64,000 nucleotides of DNA from a virus: positions 151,316 to 215,315 of IMG/VR virus record IMGVR_UViG_3300030503_000315; one strand, written 5' to 3'. Positions 8,269 to 14,635 of the stretch are shown here, in pieces. The first letter of the stretch is position 1. Each line of letters begins with the position of its first letter. A program made the position numbers and the translations under genes. The notes beneath the pieces were generated by a model. The model saw only the letters and a list, made by a program, of their open reading frames with translations. It did no database searches and was not told where the DNA came from.

Positions 8269-8700
8269 ATGAGCAATATCAAAATCAGACCCCTGCAAGA
8301 CGACGACAAGCAAGTTTGGACCATGATGCTTCTCGACTACTACCCTCCCCTCAAGGACAAATTGCAGGTGAGTTGGTGGAACGCGATGCAAGGCGACGTG
8401 CAGTGGAACCTTGCCGAGCTAGATAATACGGTAGTCGGTTTCTCCGCAGTAGTCTTGCACTACACCGCGTTCTCGAGCGGAGAAATAGCTTATCTGTCTG
8501 ACCTCTATACGCATCCAAAATATCGAAGGATGGGAGTTGCGCGCGCCCTGCTTGAAGATGTGATTGCCACGTGCCGCACCCTAAAGTTGGAACGTGTTTA
8601 TTGGAACACCGAGCATGACAATCCAGCGCGAAAATTATACGACCAGTACGCTCGAGCAGACTTCACCAGGTATCATCTTGACCTTTTCGGACCAACATGA
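8269..8700 (+). CDS. GNAT family N-acetyltransferase
   Basis: 143 residues, the usual size of a single GNAT domain. IRPLQDDD at the start, the strand LSDLYTHPKYRRMGVARALLED with the acetyl-CoA binding R/Q-x-x-G-x-A loop, and the C-terminal N..A.KLYDQY are the family landmarks. It should transfer an acetyl group from acetyl-CoA to an amine. The acceptor cannot be deduced; phage GNATs can modify host proteins, small molecules or hypermodified bases. Confidence 0.9.
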   Translation: MSNIKIRPLQDDDKQVWTMMLLDYYPPLKDKLQVSWWNAMQGDVQWNLAELDNTVVGFSAVVLHYTAFSSGEIAYLSDLYTHPKYRRMGVARALLEDVIATCRTLKLERVYWNTEHDNPARKLYDQYARADFTRYHLDLFGPT

Positions 8701-9059
8701 AGCTAGACATCGTTGATGCGTTGAACAGGATAGAGCAGTACAGACAGTTGAATCGCCCGGAACTAGAGGATCTTGAGTTTTACCATGATGGGGCGAAGAT
8801 TGAAATTCCGCCAAACCAATTGCGGGAATTTATATTCCTCGGTTTGAACAACACGGATTTTATCCGATGGTATTTTGGCAAGGAAGAGTTCTTTACTTCT
8901 CTTATGATCTACAAGAAAGGTGAAGATCAACCGGGTGATGAATCTATTGATAGCTGGATGGAGAAGAAGCATGGCGGAAAGAATGGAGATGGTGGTGAAG
9001 ATGCAAGTCACAGAAGCACAGGGGCTAGCACTTCAAGCAATGTTCAAGACGTGGAATAG
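8697..9059 (+). CDS. Hypothetical protein, 120 aa
   Basis: ATGA overlap with the GNAT gene. The first 80 residues look folded (LREFIFLGLNNTDFIRWYFGKEEFF). The last 35 are Gly/Ser/Asp-rich and probably disordered, and overlap the next gene. No family recognised. Confidence 0.6.
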   Translation: MKLDIVDALNRIEQYRQLNRPELEDLEFYHDGAKIEIPPNQLREFIFLGLNNTDFIRWYFGKEEFFTSLMIYKKGEDQPGDESIDSWMEKKHGGKNGDGGEDASHRSTGASTSSNVQDVE

Positions 9060-9276
9060 CTTAGCTTCGATGGGATGTTCCCGAATGGTAGCGTTCTATG
9101 TTGATGGTGATGGAAATTTCAAACCGAAGTGTGAGGTGTCGTTTTCAGAACCGGTGCAGGATCTTACACCTGAATTAGAGAAGGCCGCCATGGTTATGAG
9201 TGAGAACGATAACCCAAGGCGTGATATTCAATTTGACTTTGATCCTATTGCGTGGAATATAAACAAGGGAAAGTAA
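8971..9276 (+). CDS. Hypothetical protein, 101 aa
   Basis: GGAG lies 7 bases before ATG 8971; ATG 9001 (91 residues) is an alternative that shortens the overlap with the previous gene. Small soluble protein (VAFYVDGDGNFKPKCEV). No family recognised. Confidence 0.55.
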   Translation: MAERMEMVVKMQVTEAQGLALQAMFKTWNSLASMGCSRMVAFYVDGDGNFKPKCEVSFSEPVQDLTPELEKAAMVMSENDNPRRDIQFDFDPIAWNINKGK

Positions 9277-9473
9277 TGTGGATCCTCATTGTGACAATGA
9301 TGTTCGATACCTCCGGTCCTCGTCCAGACGTGAGGTTTCAGGAATTCAGTACAGAGCAGTCTTGTAAGGACGCAGCGAATTGGATTGCTACGGATATGAA
9401 GTACGAGATTTCGAATTCTAGTTACGCCAGTAGCAGCAATGTGCAATTTCACGTTCAGTGCAAAAAGAAATAG
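9276..9473 (+). CDS. Hypothetical protein, 65 aa
   Basis: TAATG overlap with the preceding stop. A hydrophobic start (MWILIVTMMFD) could be a weak signal or a buried strand. Two Cys residues at the end (SCKDAANW..., VQCKKK) could form a disulfide if exported. Last gene before the first tRNAs. Confidence 0.5.
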   Translation: MWILIVTMMFDTSGPRPDVRFQEFSTEQSCKDAANWIATDMKYEISNSSYASSSNVQFHVQCKKK

Positions 9474-9478
9474 AAGAC

Positions 9479-9554
9479 GGTGAGATAGCTCAGTTGGTAG
9501 AGCACCGTGTTGATAACGCGGTGGTCGCAGGTTCGAGCCCTGCTCTCACTACCA
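9479..9554 (+). tRNA. tRNA-Ile(GAT)
   Basis: Full cloverleaf: acceptor GGTGAGA/TCTCACT with one G.U pair, D-arm GCTC...GAGC, anticodon arm CCGTG-TTGATAA-CGCGG with anticodon GAT, and T-arm GCAGG-TTCGAGC-CCTGC. CCA is encoded at the 3' end. It reads ATC/ATT. Confidence 0.95.
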
Positions 9555-9569
9555 GTTTTATGTTTTATA

Positions 9570-9646
9570 GGGACCGTAGCTCAGTGTGATAGAGTAGTGG
9601 CCTACGAAGCCATTGGTCGGGGGTTCGAATCCCTCCGGTCCCACCA
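9570..9646 (+). tRNA. tRNA-Arg(ACG)
   Basis: Acceptor GGGACCG/CGGTCCC, anticodon arm GTGGC-CTACGAA-GCCAT giving anticodon ACG (A34 normally becomes inosine), T-arm with TTCGAAT, encoded CCA. It lies 15 bases after tRNA-Ile. Confidence 0.92.
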
Positions 9647-9722
9647 AATGTGCAGTTTCCGGATTCTGCCAAGTGTTGATAAAGAACACATAAACAACAC
9701 CGGTTTGATTTAAGGAGATAAG

Positions 9723-9848
9723 ATGAAAAAGATGAGCATGTATGTAACCTCCCGATCGGATAAGATCAATGGAGGTTCGAATGTCCAGAACAAAACGTTG
9801 CAAAAACTATGTCGTGGAAAACAATACGACCTGGGATCGACGGGGTAA
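9723..9848 (+). CDS. Possible 41-aa leader peptide
   Basis: An excellent ribosome site (AAGGAGATAAG) precedes this ATG, but the frame overlaps the next gene by 68 bases. The product begins MKKMSMYVTS. It may be a short leader that feeds ribosomes to the next start. Confidence 0.3.
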   Translation: MKKMSMYVTSRSDKINGGSNVQNKTLQKLCRGKQYDLGSTG

Positions 9849-10233
9849 GAAGGTAGCTTTGGAGTATACGGAAGACGATACACCGTACGAAGAAACAGGG
9901 CGCATGGTCCAGACTACCTTTTACGAAATGGTGATGAGAGGTGGAGTCACCGATTGGGTTCCCAAGGTTGGACCGAAAAGGCCGGAACGTGTTGCCCGGA
10001 CGATCGAGTATCGTCCAATGGATAAGGGTGAACGTTGGTGGAAGGATCGCATGATGCATGGCGAATCTTCAACTGCTAACTCTCGTTCTCCTAGTCATTG
10101 GCATCGTCTCAACCGTCAGAAGCAAAACCGTTCGATCAACAAGCAAGAGATGTTGAAGTGGCTTAAAGCGAACGGTGAGTACGAACCCATGTTCGAAGAT
10201 AATCCCCGTGATTGTTGGTGGGATTGGTCCTGA
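9781..10233 (+). CDS. Hypothetical protein, 150 aa
   Basis: GGAGG at 9772 fixes the start at ATG 9781. The protein is basic and rich in Arg, Lys and Trp (SHWHRLNRQKQNRSINKQ, GERWWKDRMM), so nucleic-acid binding is possible. No family recognised. Confidence 0.65.
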   Translation: MSRTKRCKNYVVENNTTWDRRGKKVALEYTEDDTPYEETGRMVQTTFYEMVMRGGVTDWVPKVGPKRPERVARTIEYRPMDKGERWWKDRMMHGESSTANSRSPSHWHRLNRQKQNRSINKQEMLKWLKANGEYEPMFEDNPRDCWWDWS

Positions 10234-10287
10234 AAATAAGGAGGCTATCATGAGTACAATCTAATCTCTAAAGAAAGGAGATGTACT

Positions 10288-10599
10288 ATGAAAGCAAAAG
10301 CGTTTCACCACAAGGTAATAAGCTATGGTCCGGGCGGGTACAAGTGCCCGTGCTGCGGACCACACCCAAAGAAGCGTCAGGAAGAAAGACGCTTCTTGCG
10401 TCGTGCCTTCAATCGTGTCCTGGACGACATTGAGAAGGACGACGAAAGCAATATTGATTGGTATATGTTCCCGGAGTTCGATCAACATAACTTGTGGATC
10501 GAGGCAGAAGAGAACTATTACCAATGGCTCTTGAAAGAAGGCCTTCTCGAAGACGTGTGGTGGTACAAAGAATGGTTGAAGCAGCAAGAAGAGAAGTGA
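10288..10599 (+). CDS. Small CPCCG-motif protein
   Basis: 103 residues with AAAGGAGATGTACT before the ATG. CPCCGPH at residues 20-26 resembles half of a zinc knuckle. The rest is helical, acidic and Trp-rich (WYKEWLKQQEEK). No family recognised. It is the last gene before a 309-base noncoding stretch. Confidence 0.65.
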   Translation: MKAKAFHHKVISYGPGGYKCPCCGPHPKKRQEERRFLRRAFNRVLDDIEKDDESNIDWYMFPEFDQHNLWIEAEENYYQWLLKEGLLEDVWWYKEWLKQQEEK

Positions 10600-10639
10600 A
10601 CGCCTTCCCTCCATCAATCTGTGTGGAAATCTCGGCCAG

Positions 10640-10858
10640 AGCGGGTTGGTGTCAGGGAAACTCCAAAGTTGACGAGCGTTAAGGAAGGACGCGCCTGATT
10701 CCTCGGTCAGGCAAGTAGCGCTGAGAGGTCCACTCGCGCTAAATCGTCAACAGCTCAACGCTGGGTGGTTACAGCCCTCCCTCTGTTGGCCCAGTGTACA
10801 GCCTGCGCTATCTACCCCCCATCAAGATTAGGTAGCGTGGGCTGTACATTTCTTTTCC
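10640..10858 (+). ncRNA. Structured noncoding RNA of unknown class
   Basis: The 309 bases between two genes hold no convincing reading frame but fold well. GTTGACGA (10668-10675) pairs with TCGTCAAC (10744-10751). Inside it are GGAC/GTCC and the hairpin GCCTGA...TCAGGC (10693-10712). A second domain has CTGGG (10761) with CCCAG (10790) around ACAG/CTGT. It ends in the hairpin TGTACAGCC (10795) / GGCTGTACA (10840) with CGCTA/TAGCG inside and TTTCTTTTCC behind it, which would act as terminator. The motifs of tmRNA and RNase P RNA are absent. The 5' end is not defined. Confidence 0.6.
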
Positions 10859-10867
10859 ATAAGAAAC

Positions 10868-10875
10868 AGTAAATA
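10868..10875 (+). promoter_or_regulatory. AGTAAATA motif after the ncRNA terminator
   Basis: Directly downstream of the hairpin terminator and 34 bases before the next gene, the classic position for a promoter restarting transcription. Confidence 0.45.
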
Positions 10876-10908
10876 TGTGTTGTTGTTCAACTTCATAAAG
10901 GACGTAGA

Positions 10909-11280
10909 ATGAATGCCAAGCAGGTGAAGAAGATTCGCAAAGACCTCTTCAAGGAAGGTATCGACATTGCGAGTATTGTGTACTGCCAAATCGGCGGTAA
11001 GGTTTCGCAAGGTCGCATGATGTACCAGAAGGCAAAGAAAGATGCCAAGGCCTCGCCGACTATACTATCGCCGTATGCTCCTTCTCACGGTGTTGGTGTT
11101 CCTTCGGAAGGTAAGGCCTCGAAGTTCAAGGGTTTCACGAAGAAGGGTGAGAAGTGGCGCGATAACTACGGCGACACTCACCTAATGTACGAGGAACGTC
11201 CTTACCGCCGCCTTGTCCGCGAACTCGAAGAATCGCAACGTGTAGCTAATAAGGCATTCTTGCCTAAGCAAGGAGACTAA
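10909..11280 (+). CDS. Hypothetical basic protein, 123 aa
   Basis: AAAGGACGTAGA precedes the ATG. The protein is Lys-rich (KKIRKDLFKEG, YQKAKKDAKASP), with a central Gly/Ser/Pro-rich part and a helical end. One base separates it from the GroES gene. No family recognised. Confidence 0.65.
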   Translation: MNAKQVKKIRKDLFKEGIDIASIVYCQIGGKVSQGRMMYQKAKKDAKASPTILSPYAPSHGVGVPSEGKASKFKGFTKKGEKWRDNYGDTHLMYEERPYRRLVRELEESQRVANKAFLPKQGD

Positions 11281-11281
11281 G

Positions 11282-11650
11282 ATGCCCATTATCGCACTGT
11301 ATGACAACGTAATTATTCGTCGGATAGAATCCCCGAACACGACTGCGTCTGGTCTTATCATTTCTTCTACGTCATCCCCGGATCAATGGACAGGTGAAGT
11401 AGTTGCAACTGGTGAAGGAAAGATCCTTCAGGACGGATGTTTGTTCCCTCTAACCGTCAAAGAAGGTGATAAGGTTATCATCAGCACTAAGTCAGAGTAC
11501 CGTGCTCCTATATCGGTCGACGGTGAAGAACTTTACGCGTTCAAGGAACATGAACTAGTTGGTATCATCTATCCATATGGAACGGAATTGAATAATAGTT
11601 TCGGGATCGATGAAGAACTGGAAGACGAAGGGGAAGAGGAGGAAGAATGA
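11282..11650 (+). CDS. groES: GroES-like co-chaperonin (Cpn10)
   Basis: 122 residues against about 97 for bacterial GroES, with an acidic tail (EELEDEGEEEEE) accounting for most of the extra length. The fold is recognisable: ALYDNVIIRRIE at the start, TASGLIIS where the mobile loop lies, GEVVATGEGK, VKEGDKVIIS and GEELYAFKEHELVGII. Phage co-chaperonins such as T4 gp31 replace host GroES as the lid of host GroEL, usually to enlarge the chamber for the major capsid protein. No GroEL is in the window. Confidence 0.88.
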   Translation: MPIIALYDNVIIRRIESPNTTASGLIISSTSSPDQWTGEVVATGEGKILQDGCLFPLTVKEGDKVIISTKSEYRAPISVDGEELYAFKEHELVGIIYPYGTELNNSFGIDEELEDEGEEEEE

Positions 11651-11865
11651 CTACTACACAGGTAGTTTGTGATCTGCTAGAAATTCGTCGATCGCTGTTT
11701 ATGTGGAAGATGAACCTGGCAGCTGTGGATCGTTTGCTTCGTCACGTCGACTACGATACGACTACACTAGAGCAATACGACTTCAGCAAAGTCAACTACG
11801 AAGGCCAATCTGCGGGTTATCAGCGGGTAATCAAAGTTGACTTACTTGCTTTGTTGACCAAGTAA
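11647..11865 (+). CDS. Hypothetical protein, 72 aa
   Basis: ATGA overlap with groES. A small helical protein (LLEIRRSLFMWKMNLAAVDRLL) followed directly by tRNA-Met. No family recognised. Confidence 0.6.
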   Translation: MTTTQVVCDLLEIRRSLFMWKMNLAAVDRLLRHVDYDTTTLEQYDFSKVNYEGQSAGYQRVIKVDLLALLTK

Positions 11866-11872
11866 GTAGTAA

Positions 11873-11948
11873 GGGCCGTTAGCTCATTGGTTAAGAGCCG
11901 GGTACTCATAATACTCAGGTGAAGGTTCGATTCCTTCACGGCCCACCA
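11873..11948 (+). tRNA. tRNA-Met(CAT), elongator type
   Basis: Acceptor GGGCCGT/ACGGCCC, D-arm GCTC...GAGC, anticodon arm GGGTA-CTCATAA-TACTC with anticodon CAT, T-arm GAAGG-TTCGATT-CCTTC, encoded CCA. It lacks the three G-C pairs of initiators. A lysidine-modified Ile tRNA with the same anticodon cannot be excluded. Confidence 0.92.
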
Positions 11949-11961
11949 ACGAAGGATTGCT

Positions 11962-12288
11962 ATGCCTTGGATACAAGAACCCTACGCTCCTCCTGCAACA
12001 CAGAAAGTCATATTCAACACCTACGATATAGATCAAGCGAACGTTTGGATGAGAATAATCCAGATGCATATCTGTGATGAGAAGTTAAGGAATAAGCCAG
12101 GAACTTTCGAGTTCGGACATATAACGTTGCACGACGTCATCCTTGTCTCATGCTGTACGGATCAGGAACCTTCTTATTTGGTTTCCAGATCTCCCAAGAC
12201 AGAGATTGAACTCGCGTTCATCCACTTCCCGGAAGAAAAGAAGGTTGAGAAGACAAACTTGCTGAGGTTGATCCATGAACCACGATAG
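11962..12288 (+). CDS. Hypothetical protein, 108 aa
   Basis: Starts 13 bases after tRNA-Met and overlaps the next gene by 14 bases. Soluble mixed alpha/beta protein (GTFEFGHITLHDVILVSCC). No family recognised. Confidence 0.6.
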   Translation: MPWIQEPYAPPATQKVIFNTYDIDQANVWMRIIQMHICDEKLRNKPGTFEFGHITLHDVILVSCCTDQEPSYLVSRSPKTEIELAFIHFPEEKKVEKTNLLRLIHEPR

Positions 12289-12511
12289 ACATCCTGTTCT
12301 TGTTTGGATCGGTGCCTACGCGGTTTGCGTGGTCTTTGCCATAGTAATGATATTCATTCTTGCGGTCATCCGTGGAGATTTTCCTTTTAAGGATAGGAGG
12401 CAGATGAGTATTCTTGCAGGATTTGTATTCACGCCGGGTTTGAATGTTCTGTACGGTATAGCTTGCATCCCATATATGTTCCTGGCCTTTGACAAGAAGA
12501 TCAAATCATGA
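12275..12511 (+). CDS. Small two-pass membrane protein
   Basis: 78 residues with two hydrophobic helices (about residues 8-32 and 45-70) and a basic loop (FPFKDRRQ) between them. It sits between two coupled genes. No family recognised. Confidence 0.6.
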   Translation: MNHDRHPVLVWIGAYAVCVVFAIVMIFILAVIRGDFPFKDRRQMSILAGFVFTPGLNVLYGIACIPYMFLAFDKKIKS

Positions 12512-12726
12512 TCCCGGTAGAAATTCGATGGAACCATCGAAGGAATATAAACGGTTTGATCTGGGATGGGGAAATTCATACTCTACCACTTATCGACCAT
12601 TTCATCTCAATTGAAGATGATGGTATAACTAAGAGGTATATAGTAGTTGATGTTGAGCATCAGTTGAAGCATGTAGCATTGCACGAAGAACAGAACGTTT
12701 ACATTTTTGTCAAATCTCATCCTTAG
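12508..12726 (+). CDS. Hypothetical protein, 72 aa
   Basis: ATGA overlap with the membrane protein. Predominantly beta composition (YIVVDVEHQLKHVALHEEQNVYIF), which could be a small barrel. It ends just before tRNA-Leu. Confidence 0.6.
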   Translation: MIPVEIRWNHRRNINGLIWDGEIHTLPLIDHFISIEDDGITKRYIVVDVEHQLKHVALHEEQNVYIFVKSHP

Positions 12727-12736
12727 TAAAACCAAT

Positions 12737-12824
12737 GCCCGGGTGGCGAAAACTGGTAGACGCATCTGGCTTAAGATCAGACGGATGAATATCCATGAGG
12801 GTTCAAGTCCCTCCTCGGGCACCA
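12737..12824 (+). tRNA. tRNA-Leu(TAA)
   Basis: 88 bases with the long variable arm of class II tRNAs. Acceptor GCCCGGG/CTCGGGC, anticodon arm TCTGG-CTTAAGA-TCAGA with anticodon TAA, T-arm GAGGG-TTCAAGT-CCCTC, encoded CCA. No intron, unlike many bacterial tRNA-Leu(TAA) genes. Confidence 0.95.
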
Positions 12825-12846
12825 CCTTACCTAACAGGAATTTCAA

Positions 12847-13260
12847 ATGAGCCTTAGCCTTCATTCTCAAACAATCAACATGAAGCGAACCGAGTTGATC
12901 CGTATTCTTGAGACCAACCTGGAGAAACACGTAGAAGAGTATAAGGAGGCGGTCATCAATTACCGTAAGGCATTGATGGTTGACCTGACGGAAGCTCTTC
13001 GCCAGGCTCAAGATGAGTCGTTCAATCTTAAAAAGATAAAGGTGGATTTTGTTCACCCGCAGTCACATGAATCGGATTACACTCGTGTTCTGAAGATGAT
13101 GCGCCTTTCGATTGACGACACTATCGAAATAGATAATCAAGCATACGACGCATACATCGAAGATGAATGGCAATGGAAGTCGCAATTCCGTCTGATGAAC
13201 TCAACCTACGCAACTAAGGCTGCAGTGTTTGAGTCAAGCGTAGGTGGAATGATTGAGTAA
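12847..13260 (+). CDS. Hypothetical coiled-coil protein, 137 aa
   Basis: The ATG follows CAGGAATTTCAA. The middle is a long amphipathic helix (ETNLEKHVEEYKEAVINYRK...) and the rest is acidic. No family recognised; it is probably soluble and oligomeric. Confidence 0.65.
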   Translation: MSLSLHSQTINMKRTELIRILETNLEKHVEEYKEAVINYRKALMVDLTEALRQAQDESFNLKKIKVDFVHPQSHESDYTRVLKMMRLSIDDTIEIDNQAYDAYIEDEWQWKSQFRLMNSTYATKAAVFESSVGGMIE

Positions 13261-13316
13261 GTAGCAAAAACATAATTATCATTTGTGACCCTTCGTTATA
13301 CCTAATAGGAAAAATC

Positions 13317-14114
13317 ATGGCAAAGCTACATGAAGTGCTGGCATCGGAAAAGACAGTTACAGCCGCACGCGATCATCTGCATGAAGACACTCAGACAAAG
13401 TTTAAGAAAGCCGATCAATACTTTACAGGTATGATTAAATCCCTTAAGATGATCGAAGACTCTCCGGAAGCGGAGGCTATTGAACAGGCAGCGAAGCAAG
13501 AGAAGGAACTCCCGACTACTCTAGTCACCACGATGGATTATTACCTTAGCTTCTGGGCTAAGGCAGAGAACCTCCTGTTTCAAAAGAACGTGACGAACAC
13601 CCAAGCAGTGACCAGTCTATTATTCCGAGGCTCACTGGTTGCTGATAATGTTCCGGTTGATGAGTTGATGGGACTAGAAGTACGCATTGGTGAATTGCGC
13701 AAACTAATTTTGGAAATGCCAACACTTGATGCTTCTAAGAATTGGGAGTTGGATTTGACTGCGCCGCAGGCTGGCACATGGAAAGCAACAAGCAATCAGG
13801 TAACGACCAAGACGGAGAAGGATGAAGTGACCGCAATTATTGTACCGGCAAATGATAAACATCCGGCACAGGTAAAGACGACCATCAAAGACAAGGTAGT
13901 TGGTAAGTTCACATTGCAGACTTCGTCAGGCGCGACCACTGCAATTCAGAAGGCAAACATGATTGCTGCGATGGACGATTTCCTTATCGAAGTCAAGACG
14001 GCTCGTACCCGGGCTAACTCTGTTGAGGTTGTTCCAGTTGACCCCATTGGGAATATCATCAAGGACATCCTCATGGCGTCACTGCTAGACGCACCCTCGA
14101 ACAATCAGGTGTGA
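13317..14114 (+). CDS. Hypothetical protein, 265 aa
   Basis: A sizeable soluble protein starting MAKLHEVLASEKTVTAARD. The first 160 residues are largely helical and the following part beta-rich (TGTWKATSNQVTTKTEKDE). The opening resembles a family of phage and bacterial proteins of unknown function that start with AKL.E.LA.EK. I do not know its function. Confidence 0.7.
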   Translation: MAKLHEVLASEKTVTAARDHLHEDTQTKFKKADQYFTGMIKSLKMIEDSPEAEAIEQAAKQEKELPTTLVTTMDYYLSFWAKAENLLFQKNVTNTQAVTSLLFRGSLVADNVPVDELMGLEVRIGELRKLILEMPTLDASKNWELDLTAPQAGTWKATSNQVTTKTEKDEVTAIIVPANDKHPAQVKTTIKDKVVGKFTLQTSSGATTAIQKANMIAAMDDFLIEVKTARTRANSVEVVPVDPIGNIIKDILMASLLDAPSNNQV

Positions 14115-14115
14115 C

Positions 14116-14232
14116 ATGAACTGGCCGATGGCTTTTGCAATTGTTGGAGTAGTAGCTGCAGTGATGTTTGGCTCAGCAGCAAACGATTATGTGGATAGCC
14201 CAAAGATAGCATGTACGCCGAATAGTAAATAA
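14116..14232 (+). CDS. Small membrane peptide, 38 aa
   Basis: ATG two bases after the previous stop, with AGGTG upstream. The product is one hydrophobic helix (MAFAIVGVVAAVMFGSAA) with a short polar tail ending NSK. Its last codons overlap an AGTAAATA motif. Confidence 0.5.
   Translation: MNWPMAFAIVGVVAAVMFGSAANDYVDSPKIACTPNSK
14224..14231 (+). promoter_or_regulatory. AGTAAATA motif ahead of the permuted tRNA unit
   Basis: Overlaps the end of the 38-aa gene and is the only promoter-like motif between it and the permuted tRNAs; the next terminator is at 15350. Confidence 0.4.
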
Positions 14233-14233
14233 G

Positions 14234-14260
14234 TGTTGAAGGATTGTTGAAGGATTGTTG
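14234..14260 (+). repeat. Short tandem repeat, 11-base unit
   Basis: TGTTGAAGGAT occurs twice in tandem, followed by a partial third copy (TGTTG). A similar short duplication, GTTATCATCCTC/GTTAGCATCCTC, lies at 14288-14310. Both flank the first permuted tRNA and may be slippage products or RNA spacer. Confidence 0.7.
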
Positions 14261-14310
14261 TAGCAAAACATACAGGAACAGGAAGCGTTATCATCCTCGT
14301 TAGCATCCTC

Positions 14311-14538
14311 GCCTTACGTTGGTTCGAATCCAGCCAGGCGCGCCAAGAGTTCTGCTGTATGTATACTTCATAAGATTGACATTATCTGATTGAAGGAGAG
14401 GGCCGACGACTTCCGACAGCTCGCCCCTCATAATCCAGAAAACCTATTATGTTTCATAGCGAGTATGGAGTATGGTAGAATTCTTGACGCGCCTGTGACC
14501 CGAGAGGATAGGGCCCAGATTTCTAATCTGGTGTAGGC
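14311..14538 (+). tRNA. Circularly permuted tRNA-Arg(TCT)
   Basis: The 3' half comes first: T-arm GTTGG-TTCGAAT-CCAGC (14318-14334), acceptor strand CAGGCGC (14335-14341), discriminator G and encoded CCA (14343-14345). The 5' half follows 143 bases later: acceptor strand GCGCCTG (14489-14495), a D-arm with GG in its loop, and the anticodon arm CCAGA-TTTCTAA-TCTGG (14515-14531), anticodon TCT. The acceptor strands pair perfectly (7 bp), and acceptor plus G73 match bacterial tRNA-Arg(TCT). Variable-region ends GTAGGC (14533) and GCCTTAC (14311) are complementary apart from one bulge. No normally ordered partner for either half exists in the window. Whether the ends are ligated or the tRNA works as two pieces is unknown. 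Confidence 0.8.
14346..14488 (+). ncRNA. Intervening segment of the permuted tRNA-Arg
   Basis: The 143 bases between the 3' and 5' halves have no gene. Their ends extend the acceptor stem: 14344-14360 pairs with 14470-14486 over 17 bp (five G.U pairs), one mismatch from the acceptor helix. The long helix would be a natural substrate for RNase III or for RNase P and 3' processing. Confidence 0.6.
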
Positions 14539-14576
14539 AATTATCGTTCTTGTATTACCTGTATGAGTTATCATAA

Positions 14577-14632
14577 GCAACTGCAGTATGAATCCCGTCG
14601 AGTTGCTGGCACACCCTACTGAATAGAGTGCC
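14577..14632 (+). ncRNA. Two hairpins between the permuted tRNAs
   Basis: GCAACT (14577) pairs with AGTTGC (14601) and GGCAC (14608) with GTGCC (14628), forming two adjacent hairpins between the 5' half of the first permuted tRNA and the 3' half of the second. They may be spacer structure or part of the processing signal. Confidence 0.5.
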
Positions 14633-14635
14633 TAG

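Noticed and set aside
10250-10264. Four-codon frame MSTI behind a good ribosome site
   Set aside because: Too short to call a gene; probably the remnant of a deleted start region.
12737-12824. Group I intron in tRNA-Leu(TAA), common in bacteria
   Set aside because: The gene is uninterrupted and folds completely.
14234-14260. CRISPR-like repeat
   Set aside because: The copies are directly adjacent with no spacers and only 11 bases long.
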